DNA from: Gyrodactylus bullatarudis
Lineage: Eukaryota > Platyhelminthes > Monogenea > Gyrodactylidea > Gyrodactylidae
DNA: 45,004 bases
Reading direction: 5' to 3'
Assembly: GCA_012064415.1 (NCBI GenBank)
Contig: SSNU01000345.1
Location: 1-45,004 of the forward strand
Position numbers and translations under genes: made by a program. The notes under the pieces are model-generated. The model was not told the origin of the DNA, did not search any database, and saw nothing but the letters and a program-made list of their open reading frames with translations. Position 1 is the first letter of the stretch; the number at the start of each line of letters is the position of its first letter. Shown here piece after piece: positions 1 to 8,587 of this stretch.

Positions 1-516
1 TATATTAAAATTCCGAGTGGGGGATTGAACAATTTGGTGAAGTTTGAAATCAGAAATTAATTTATCATAGGAGGAGGGAATAACAGGATAGTTATTCTCT
101 GATAGGAAATTAAAATCACCCAAGATAATTAACTTGCTACCCGAGACAGCTAATGAGATGATATGTGTTAATAAAATATCATCAGAGACGTAATATTTGG
201 AACTTAATGGGGGACGATAAATTAGCAAAAAACTGAGTTGATTATTGTTTAACTCAATGATTACTTTTATATGTTGAAAGGGGAGACAACGGGAGCTCGA
301 AGAAATGATTTTGATTGAAGAATGAATGTAAACTCCGACTCCTCCACCAACTGAGTCCAACCTGTCAGCCCGAAGAAATAGATAGTCAGGAATGTTTATC
401 ATTAAACAATTATTAAAGTCATATGAGTAGAGTAGTCAACTTTTTCAAGTTTCAGAAGCAAAATCTACTCTCATATTTTTTATCAGATGAATACGAAAAT
501 ATCCAAGTACATTAAT
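1..516 (-). mobile_element. Degenerate non-LTR (LINE) retrotransposon fragment, endonuclease domain
   Basis: Read on the minus strand, the stretch from about 430 down to base 1 is open and carries the signatures of the endonuclease/exonuclease/phosphatase domain of LINE elements. In order these are RADRLDSVGGGVGVYI (about 375-325), the motif YRPP, LGDFN (about 125-105) and SPTR near base 20. The related sequence continues upstream to about 516, but two in-frame TGA stops lie near 430-445, so this copy is broken. It runs off the left edge, so the reverse transcriptase, if present, lies outside the window. The pattern fits CR1/L2/Jockey-like families; I cannot choose between them. No target-site duplication can be seen because one end is missing. 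Confidence 0.82.
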
Positions 517-1270
517 TGCTTTATAGTTGAGTAGATTTTGCCCAGAGCTCTAGAGAAATAAATCAAGTGTGTAATTCGAAAAATCTTTAAATTTAGCGAA
601 AACTTGTATGAATCTGAAACAATTCAGAAGAGTTTTCTGTAGATATAAACCAGCTGCATTTATTTTTAAATAATTTTTTTACAATAACTGGTTTAGCAGT
701 GGTAACTTTTTTGGCATAAAAGTAAGAAATAATAACAAAAATGTCCTCGTTACACAATCTTATGTCATTTGTAAAATGTTTGATTATCGTCTTCTTCTTG
801 GTGAATCTTTGATCCAAGGGAATTAGAGGAAACAAGAGTAAACAAACTTCTATAACAGGTCAAATGCATCAAATTAGACAAAAGGGAATATGATAGAAAA
901 AAAACAGACTAAAAGTCGGAGATCCGCATCCAATGGTTGGATGACATAAATGTGACAAGGAATATTTACTTTTTGAGATTTTACACTCCAGAATAATCAA
1001 TATTTATCTGAGTAGAGAAAATCAGTTCACACATTTTTTTACATTAGATGCTGTAACATTTTTCATATCTATATATCACTTGTATCACAGTGACACTATC
1101 ACTTGTATTATTAGCTACATAAAGAGAGAATATTTAATCACGTCAATTACATTGATAATACTCCAAAGTTGAAAATGAATAAAAAGAATAAGAAGGAATA
1201 ACTTGAGAAATTCTGATTGTTAACATCCGCATGTCATTTGTTATCACCGGAAGATCTGACTAATGAATTC
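517..1270. other. Intergenic, no gene seen
   Basis: This is AT-rich sequence between the retroelement fragment and the stop codon of the TASK-like channel, and probably includes the channel's 3' UTR. The 80-codon open frame at 593-835 (minus) has low-complexity composition and no recognisable family. A weak ATTAAA on minus near 1130-1135 is the best candidate polyadenylation signal; I do not rely on it. Confidence 0.5.
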
Positions 1271-2854
1271 TTATACTGAAGCTCTCTTCTTATGACCTCG
1301 CACTGAGACCTGGGATATAGTTGACATGGTTGAGGCCTGTGATAGGCTAATTAAATCCTGATTATTTTGAATAGCACTGCTAACATTTTTTTGACAATAA
1401 TTGCAGGTAAAATCTGTTATTTTATTGCTAGTGTTGAGATTATAGCGATGTGTTAACTGCTCTGATGGTATCATGGGATAATGTACAACATAACCATTTT
1501 CTGTACGCATTATCAAGTTGTTACAGTTGGATGGGTTTCTTTGGCATTGTCCACTCTCATATCTGTGTGGGTGATGATGATGATCTTGGATAAATTTGTA
1601 GCATTTTTCATAGTTTTCATGCTCGTACATGTACGCAGGACGCATGGATCGATAATCATTGACATCATCATCAGGAAATACATAACCGTTATGATTACCC
1701 TTTGAATCATTTAGGCATATGACATGTGCCGATGTGTAGCTAAATCCTCGACGAGCATTTTTTTTCGGATCATCTTTCCATCCCAAAAATATGGGAATAT
1801 ATTCGAAAAACTCGACAAGATGAATGAATAGTTTCTTGAGGCCTCCACAAGGCTCTGATATTTTCTCATGGCTTGTCTCTTCTGGGTTCAAGTTCTCACT
1901 CATTTGTTCATGAGGCAAAGTCTCAATCTGCATTTGACTAGATATTTTCCTGATAGTATTCGGATAAAATTCAATGTCTTTACTTATCCTACAGGCTTTA
2001 AGATCTCTTTCTGGTTCCACAGCAAATATAACATCTCCATGAAGTCTCTGTAGATCTAAAGCTTGAGCAGCTGCCTCTAATTCGTCTCTGCGTTCATCTT
2101 CAGTGTTCATCGTAAGAAATCGAAGAACAAGTAAATTCATGACTGAGCTGACGACAGTGAGACCGAAAAGGATGAAAATTAAACTGAAAGCCACGTATTT
2201 AGGATTCTTCATCATTGTATTATTACGTTGAAGAGCTACAAAGTCCCCAAATCCTATTGTCGTCAGCGTAATGAAGCAATAATAGAAGGAATCTTGATAG
2301 GACCAATTCTCATAAGTTTTAAAAACGTAAGCTCCACAGGTCAAGACTAAGATTCCAAGACTGGACGAGATTAGAATCAAGTGAGTTTGGGATACTTTAC
2401 GATCTTTTTTGCCACATATGTTTTTCAATCTTCTTAGAAGCCATGTTATAAAAGTGTTCATTCTCTCACCAATCGATTGAAACATTATGATACACAATGG
2501 AATACCCGGAACAGCATACGCCATGCAAAAGTACTTGCCAAATATTGTTTTTGGAGTACTATGTCCATATCCTATTGTTGTTATTACAGTTGTAGCAAAA
2601 TAAAAGCTTCCAGCAAATTTCCATTGAGTCGTAGTACCATTTGGTTTGTTGGCAATAATTTGTTGTTGGATATTATCAAAATCGCTTGCTGTCATGTTGT
2701 ATTTTTGGATTATATCTCTCCGAGTCATCTCAAACGTTCTAGTATTGTTTGATTCATTCTCAGACTCAAGTTTTTCAAATACTGTAGCTCCAAGAAGAAG
2801 ATAGGTAAAAGTACCGACAATGAGTGATAGGGTCCTCACGTTTTGGCGTTTCAT
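1271..2854 (-). CDS. KCNK3/9: TASK-type two-pore-domain potassium channel (KCNK3/KCNK9-like)
   Basis: This is a leak K+ channel subunit of the plasma membrane, 527 residues in a single exon. The N-terminus MKRQNVRTLSLIVGTFTYLL is the TASK signature (M1 about 8-26). Pore loop 1 has TIGYGH at 93-98, so the extracellular pH-sensing His is at 98 as in TASK-1. M2 is about 108-128 and M3 about 158-178. Pore loop 2 has TIGFGD at 199-204, and M4 is about 219-245. VLRFLT at 243-248 matches the TASK halothane-response element. There is an N-glycosylation site, NMT, at 53. The long cytoplasmic tail is Asn/His-rich and ends KKRASV, which resembles the C-terminal 14-3-3 binding motif that controls TASK export to the surface. 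Orthology to KCNK3 versus KCNK9 cannot be resolved; arthropods also have their own Task genes. The gene is head to head with Arp3. Confidence 0.96.
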   Translation of the reverse strand: MKRQNVRTLSLIVGTFTYLLLGATVFEKLESENESNNTRTFEMTRRDIIQKYNMTASDFDNIQQQIIANKPNGTTTQWKFAGSFYFATTVITTIGYGHSTPKTIFGKYFCMAYAVPGIPLCIIMFQSIGERMNTFITWLLRRLKNICGKKDRKVSQTHLILISSSLGILVLTCGAYVFKTYENWSYQDSFYYCFITLTTIGFGDFVALQRNNTMMKNPKYVAFSLIFILFGLTVVSSVMNLLVLRFLTMNTEDERRDELEAAAQALDLQRLHGDVIFAVEPERDLKACRISKDIEFYPNTIRKISSQMQIETLPHEQMSENLNPEETSHEKISEPCGGLKKLFIHLVEFFEYIPIFLGWKDDPKKNARRGFSYTSAHVICLNDSKGNHNGYVFPDDDVNDYRSMRPAYMYEHENYEKCYKFIQDHHHHPHRYESGQCQRNPSNCNNLIMRTENGYVVHYPMIPSEQLTHRYNLNTSNKITDFTCNYCQKNVSSAIQNNQDLISLSQASTMSTISQVSVRGHKKRASV

Positions 2855-3238
2855 TATTTATACTCAGTTGTCATTCAGTAACTTCTCATCATATAAAACT
2901 TAATTTGGGATCTAACATACTTATTCAAAAATGATAAAAAATACTTCATAGTTGTCCATAAGATGAATTCTAATTGGATGTCTTGAAGATTCGTATTCAT
3001 TGGATGTAATTTATTATAAGATAAATCTAAGTAAATTTTATTCGTACCGTTAAAAAAATTAGACTAAATATGAAATCAAGTTCTTTGCATCAGTTATCTC
3101 TTCTATACAATAATTTTACATGGTGTAGATTCAGTAAATTAGAAATTACAAGAAATTTTTGAAAATGTACTATATGAAATAATTAAAGTTTTATTTGAGT
3201 CTAACTTTGAGTCTTTAAATCAGGTTCAATTTCTAAAA
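2855..3238. promoter_or_regulatory. Shared 5' region between the TASK-like channel and Arp3
   Basis: These 384 bp separate two divergent start codons, so they must hold both promoters unless an unseen distal 5' exon exists. The sequence is plain AT-rich and I see no convincing TATA or CCAAT pair. A pyrimidine-plus-CAG motif ends at 3223, 15 nt before the Arp3 ATG, and could be a 5' UTR or trans-splice acceptor, but nothing proves it. Confidence 0.4.
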
Positions 3239-5075
3239 ATGTCTTCTAGACTTCCTGCAATTATAGTTGATAACGGTACTGGGTATGCTTATTTCTATCT
3301 ATTTCTTTCAAAAGATATTCCAAAATTGGTTATGCTGGAAATTCTGAGCCTCAAACGATCATACCATCGTGTATTGCCGTTAAAGAATATTCTAAAGTAG
3401 GAACAATTGAATCTCGTCGTCTTGGAACCGGTCTGGATGATTTAAATTTCTACATTGGAGATGAAGCTCTTGCAATGGACGGTAAAAACGAATTCTTTGT
3501 CAAATGGCCGATTAAACATGGTATTGTTGACGATTGGGATCTTATGCAAAGATTTATGGAACAAGTAATTTTCAAAGTTCTTCGAGCAGAACCTGAAGAT
3601 CATTACTTCCTTTTGACTGAACCTCCTCTCAATACTCCAGAAAACAGAGAATACACAGCTGAAATTATGTTTGAAACTTTCAACGTTCCAGGTCTCTACA
3701 TTGCAGTTCAAGCTGTTTTGGCCTTGGCTGCTTCTTGGACGAATCGTCCTAGGGAAGAAAGAACTTTGACTGGTACTGTTATAGATAGTGGTGATGGCGT
3801 TACTCACGTCATTCCTGTTGTTGATGGGTATGTTGTTGGATCATGTATTAAACACATACCTATTGCTGGCCGAGATATCACATATTTCATACAACAACTT
3901 CTTCGTGATAGAGAAACGAATATTCCTGCAGAGTTAAGTCTTGAGTTAGCTAAGCAGGTTAAAGAAAGATATTGTTACGTTTGTCCGGATTTGTGCAAAG
4001 AATTCGTAAAATACGATGAAGAAACTGATAAGTGGATTAAAGAATACACCTTTAATAAATCAACTAAATTCCCTGAATTTACTATTGATGTTGGTTATGA
4101 GCGTTTTCTTGGTCCAGAGGTTTTTTTCCGTCCAGAGTTCGTGAATGCTGATTTTACCAAGTCAATAAGTGATGTTGTCGATGAAGTTATCCAGAATTCT
4201 CCCATCGATTCTAGACGTGCACTTTATTCGGTTTGTTTTACTCAAATTATATTTCTGTTATTCCACGGTTGATTAGATTTGCTTCAATTTAAATAGAATA
4301 TAGTTTTGTCTGGAGGAAGTTCAATGTTTAAAAATTTGGATCGTAGAATCGGTCGCGATATCAAAAGGATCGTAGACAACCGCCTTAAAATTACTGAGGA
4401 AATTAATAAGGTCAAGGTAAGTCGTGGAAAATTTCAATCATTTAAAATTTTTATGCTTTTGAATTTAATGTGAATTATTAATATGAAAATCCATTGAACA
4501 TATTCTGATTGCTGCTCGAGTAACTGTCAAGTTCAAAGATCAAAGAGAATTTGGAAAATCTCTCATTTTTGTCATTGCTCAATAATATCACACTAAGCAT
4601 ATTTCATCATATAGAAAAAACCTAATTAGATTCATCTTCTCTGTCAAATTTTATATTCTAAATTAAAATTTAATTATTTTCCTACTAGCCCAAGGCAATT
4701 GATGTCAAAGTAATCTCACACCCTATGCAAAGATTTGCTGTTTGGTCTGGTGGCTCACTTCTTGCTTCTACAGTAAGTTGAATGTAATCAAATAGATTAT
4801 CAAATTTTTTCAATAGAATTTCTGTTTTCAAATATTTATTCTCTCCTGTGGAATCAATTGTTAAATCCATCTTCTATTTGATTCCATCAGCGTATACTAA
4901 ATTAATTCATCTTTTGACATTTGCATAAATTAGTTTTCCTTTAAGAATTTTTTTTCATTTTCACTTGAAAATTTTTTAGGACGAATTCTATGAGGCCTGC
5001 CACACAAAGGCACAATATGAAGAATTTGGACCGTCTATTTGTCGTCACAATCCAGTATTTGGCACAATGACATAA
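3239..5075 (+). CDS. ACTR3: Actin-related protein 3 (Arp2/3 complex subunit)
   Basis: Arp3 is the actin-like subunit that, with Arp2, forms the template for branched actin filament nucleation. I read five exons: 3239-3282, 3315-4230, 4297-4416, 4689-4772 and 4980-5075. They join in frame into 419 residues; the family is about 418. Visible family blocks are the phosphate-1 loop DNGTG at 11-15, [35 protein letters not shown], the phosphate-2 segment [43 protein letters not shown] after intron 2, and the C-terminal [11 protein letters not shown]. The introns are 32, 66, 272 and 207 nt, and the first is remarkably small. Each junction restores the conserved protein exactly (for example exon 2 to 3 gives [11 protein letters not shown]). 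Arp3 converges on PDXK with 332 bp between stop codons. Confidence 0.98.
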
Positions 5076-5294
5076 TCCTCGTGACACTTTTTTATCTGAC
5101 TTAATTTTTTCATCGAATACAATTATTATTATCACTTCATGTAAAATCTTACGCCCATCTTATTATCATATTTTTGTTTTTGAAATGCAAATTTCATTAT
5201 GCAATAAGACTTCTAAAGAAATTGTGAGAGATTTTTCCAATTCTTTCCTACTACGCAAACATGGAAATTAATTTTTATCCTGTATTCTGAAATC

Positions 5295-5300
5295 AATAAA
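5295..5300 (+). terminator. Polyadenylation signal AATAAA, Arp3
   Basis: This is a canonical AATAAA about 220 nt after the Arp3 stop codon, the first one downstream on plus and before the convergent PDXK coding region. Confidence 0.6.
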
Positions 5301-5407
5301 ATCTAATTTCCTGAAAGTTGACATGATCTGCTCAAATTAATTGAAAACAAAGAGAAATAATTTTTTAATTATAATTATTGTATTATTGCAAAATATTCGA
5401 AATATTT

Positions 5408-6449
5408 TTATATCTCGTCTACGGTTGTAGTCCTAGGGAAGGCATTTTGTCTATCCATAGAGTCCATAATATTCCTCCTCAGAGGTAAAAAGTTAAGTTC
5501 TTTTTTCGCCTGTACAGGGAAATCTTTGAATTTTTCTAATATAAATAAAAAGTCATTATTAAAATTACCAGAATCAAAACGATTCATTGTGTTATATGTA
5601 TGCTGGAGTATTGCGTGCATCCCATCACCACATTTCTCAAGAATCTCTTTGAATGACATCTTCCTCTCATCATTAAAATAGTAGGCAGTGAAAAATGCGA
5701 GATAAGTGTCGCCTGTACCCACAAATGTTTCATTTATCATCTTCATCCGGATACGCATAATTTTTTCATTTTTTTTGTAACCGAATCCGATGATACTTTC
5801 AGAGCTAAAGTTCGTGCTTGTAATTACGATTGATTCTATGTTTGGATATTTTTTCTTAATTTCCTCTATTGCTAGAATAGCACTTTGTTCGTCCTTAATT
5901 TTTATACCTGATATTATTTCTGCTTCGAATTGATTTGGAATAATGATGTCAGCTAGGGGCAGAATATCTTTCAAAATTACATCCACAATCTCTTCATGTA
6001 TGTATAACTTTCCATTATCACCCATGACAGGATCACAAACTAGTTTTTACAATTAAGATAATGGATTATTTACGAAATTTAAGATGGCTGTTTCGTTTTT
6101 TTATATCCTGAACAATATTTTTCATTTCTATTGCAAACGATTTGTCTCCAATATATCCTGTGCTTAAACAGTCATAAAGAGTCATATTGTTGTTGACCAA
6201 ATTCTTGTATAATGAAGCTAATTCATCACTAGTTAAAGAGGGTCCTAGTTCTTCTTTGTAACCTAAAAATGAAATTTTATGAACTCAAACCAGTGTGAAA
6301 TGTGAATTGGACAGTATTTATTGCATCAACTTCATATCCCAGAAACTAAGAATAAAATTTGATAAAAATACTTGAAGACATGGAACAGTACATCTATTAC
6401 CACAATATCCAGAAACAACGTGACTGCTAATCAGCAAAATCTTCTTCAT
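5408..6449 (-). CDS. PDXK: Pyridoxal kinase
   Basis: This enzyme phosphorylates pyridoxal, pyridoxine and pyridoxamine with ATP in the cytosol, the salvage step of vitamin B6 metabolism (ribokinase superfamily). Four exons on minus (6449-6372, 6345-6291, 6262-6074, 6039-5408) join into 317 residues; the human enzyme is 312. Family blocks in order are SSHVVSGYCGNR (substrate-side N-terminus), GYEVDAINTVQFTFHTGY, DPVMGDNGKLY near 110, PLADIIIPNQFEAEIISG, VITS, and FVGTGDTYLAFF, with the expected catalytic Asp of GTGD at about 218. The introns are only 26, 28 and 34 nt, none a multiple of three, and every junction restores the family alignment. The start at 6449 gives MKKILLISSHV, as expected. 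Its 5' end faces SLC25A19, so a B6 gene and a B1-cofactor gene share one spacer. Confidence 0.96.
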
Positions 6450-6648
6450 TTTAATTAAATAAGTGGGAGAATCCGGACTTAAACACAGATTAAAGAACTA
6501 CTTTAAATCTTTGTTATTAATATTAAATGAAACAAATTTTAGTACAAATTTTGTACTAAAATTGAAATTGTAGTCTCCGTAATTAAATGTTCGTTGAACA
6601 TATATAATTAAATAAGATCTCAACTGGGTAAACTAATTAGACTATCAT
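6450..6648. promoter_or_regulatory. 199-bp bidirectional promoter region, PDXK / SLC25A19
   Basis: Only 199 bp lie between the two divergent start codons, so the promoters and both 5' UTRs must overlap unless distal 5' exons exist. The only ordered element I see is a perfect inverted repeat at 6535-6563, whose centre (6549) is exactly 100 nt from each ATG. CTAATTAG at 6633-6640 is a short palindrome close to the SLC25A19 start. Confidence 0.6.
6535..6563. repeat. Perfect 13-bp inverted repeat in the divergent promoter
   Basis: The left arm is AATTTTAGTACAA (6535-6547), the spacer is ATT, and the right arm is TTGTACTAAAATT (6551-6563). It could bind a dimeric transcription factor or be a chance palindrome in AT-rich DNA, but the GTAC cores and 13 perfect base pairs make chance less attractive. 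Confidence 0.85.
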
Positions 6649-7610
6649 ATGTCTTCTTTTCTTGCCGGATTTCTAACTGGAATATCAACGAGAGTATTAG
6701 TTCAACCATTTGATGTCATAAAAATTCGCATTCAAGTAAATTTCTTTACTCAAAATTAGCTTCAAAACGAACCTCTTTCTAAAAATGCTTACTATTCAAG
6801 TATACCCAATTGTTTCAGTCGTATTATTCGGGAAGAAGGAATGAGAAGCCTCTTTTCGGGTCTCGTTCCAGCTCAACTTTTAGCAGCTGTATATATGGGC
6901 ACTCAATTTCTTACATTCGAAAGTCTACAGCTAATCTCAGATAATAAACTCGCAAATGGATTCATAGCTGGATCAGTCGCTGTTGTTGCATCTCAACCTT
7001 TGGATCTGATTAGAACTAGAATTATAGGTCAAAGAAATTCAAGAGTGAGTTTACTCATCCATTGATTAAGTATTTTTAGATTTATAAAGGAACATTTGAT
7101 GCAGTTTTTAAAATAATTCAACAAGAAAGATTTTTAAGTCTCTGGAAAGGAACATGGCCATGTTTGATCAGTACTGCACCTCAGAATGCTGTAAACTTTT
7201 ACATTTATCACGAAATTAATGACAGAGTTAAAAGCTATAAAATCTCTTACAGTTCAGTTTTAAGTGGTGCAATATCTGGTTTAATTTCAAAGACTCTTAT
7301 CTATCCTCTCGATCTGGTGAGAAAAAGATTTGAAGTTGTCGGCTTTGAAAGACATTGCCAAAATCATGGTGTATTACCCAAAAGATTTATTAAATATTCA
7401 TACGTAAATTTCAAAGATGCCTTATATAATCGTTGTGCTACTTTTCGGATACTTAAACACATTTATTGTAACCATGGTGTGAGCGGAATGTATCAAGGCT
7501 GTCTTATTGCTATGACTAAATCTACGGTATACTCATCATTAGCATTTACAATCTACGAAGCATTTATGGAAATACTTGGACCACCTCCTAATTTAAAAAG
7601 TTCACAATGA
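6649..7610 (+). CDS. SLC25A19: Mitochondrial thiamine pyrophosphate carrier
   Basis: This is an inner-membrane carrier expected to import thiamine pyrophosphate into mitochondria. Three exons (6649-6735, 6760-7044, 7080-7610) encode 300 residues, slightly shorter than human (320), mostly at the N-terminus. The three mitochondrial-carrier signature repeats are intact: QPFDVIKIR, QPLDLIRTR and YPLDLVRKR. The subfamily call rests on the third repeat and its continuation, SKTLIYPLDLVRKRFEVVGFE, which matches the SLC25A19 pattern [20 protein letters not shown], and on IKIRIQLQ across intron 1. The introns are 24 and 35 nt. The 24-nt intron is a multiple of three, but its last three bases form an in-frame TAG, so retention would truncate the protein. 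A longer N-terminus from an unseen 5' exon is possible. Confidence 0.93.
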
Positions 7611-7844
7611 GTTAAATCTTCAATGTGAAAATGACATGCTCTTTGAATAGTTTACAGAGAAATTTTCATATGATTTTCACAATTTACATTTTAGAATATT
7701 TTTCCAAAACACACCTTTTGAATAGTTATTATTTTTATCAGCTTACTTCAAAGTAGATAAAATTTTTATGTTTTGAACTTTTATAGAAATATCCACTTGA
7801 TCGATATAATTTATTCGAAATACTTAAAGACGGAGAATTTATCA

Positions 7845-7850
7845 AATAAA
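7845..7850 (+). terminator. Polyadenylation signal AATAAA, SLC25A19
   Basis: This AATAAA lies 235 nt after the carrier stop codon, followed by AT-rich sequence. It is the clearest plus-strand signal before the tensin 3' region. Confidence 0.5.
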
Positions 7851-8344
7851 ACATGATCTATTCTTTACTTTTTCAATAATTATAATTATTAATTATAACA
7901 ATATCAGTTTTCATAATATGAGTAGTAGTATATGAGTTGTAAAAGTAAATTTAAATCTGACAATATTATTTTTATTAAGGGAGCCACAATAAGTTTGTAA
8001 ATTTTTCTGTCCAATGTAAACGGTATACAGTTTATTAGAATTTTTTTGTGGGATGTCCATCATTTCCATGTTTGCTCTAAAGGAAGTTTTTACGAATGAA
8101 GAATTTCTCATTCATTACCACAGGGTAGTCTGATTTCCTCTGCAAAGTTTTTTCATGAAAGAATTTCTTACATTTTCATCTATATCTAGCGTACAGTATA
8201 TTCAAGTCTTTGAAAGTGTTAATTCTTTTTAATTTTTTTTGTTTAATAATTTCAGTTACTGTATCATTCCTTGATCAATATTTTTTAAATAAAAATTTTA
8301 TTGATTTATTAATATTTTGGGCAAATAAAAAATTAGTTCAATAA

Positions 8345-8350
8345 TTTATT
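8345..8350 (-). terminator. Candidate polyadenylation signal, tensin
   Basis: TTTATT on plus reads AATAAA on minus, about 240 nt past the tensin stop at 8588. A second TTTATT lies near 8304, so the exact site is uncertain. Confidence 0.4.
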
Positions 8351-8587
8351 ATTAACAAAGTATCAGTTTTGAGGAGAATTTATCTGGGCGCAAAAAGAAG
8401 TACATGAATTAACTTTTTAAAAATTACATCATTATGTATGAACATAGGAATCTCTGGTCTCTTTTATCTTTTCAATTAATCTTCTTACAGATTTGCAGGA
8501 TTATTGTCGAGGTTTAAGATGGGTGAATCTAAGGTGGGAAAGGATTGACGATTTTTTGGCCTTAAGAATTTCGACACTTTTTGGTGT

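Larger units (their letters stand above)
7611..8587. other. Convergent intergenic region, 3' UTRs of SLC25A19 and tensin
   Basis: About 1 kb of AT-rich sequence lies between the two stop codons. It holds likely polyadenylation signals for both genes (7845-7850 plus, 8345-8350 minus). The 66-codon open frame at 7911-8111 on minus shows no family features. Confidence 0.5.

Noticed and set aside
593..835. 80-codon minus-strand frame
   Set aside because: Lys/Phe/Ile-rich low-complexity translation, no splice context, no known domain.
1481..2752. Plus-strand open frames at 1481-1705, 1868-2053 and 2477-2752
   Set aside because: They are antisense to the clearly conserved TASK coding exon and have no family features.
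3442..3807. 121-codon minus-strand frame
   Set aside because: It is the antisense shadow of Arp3 exon 2.
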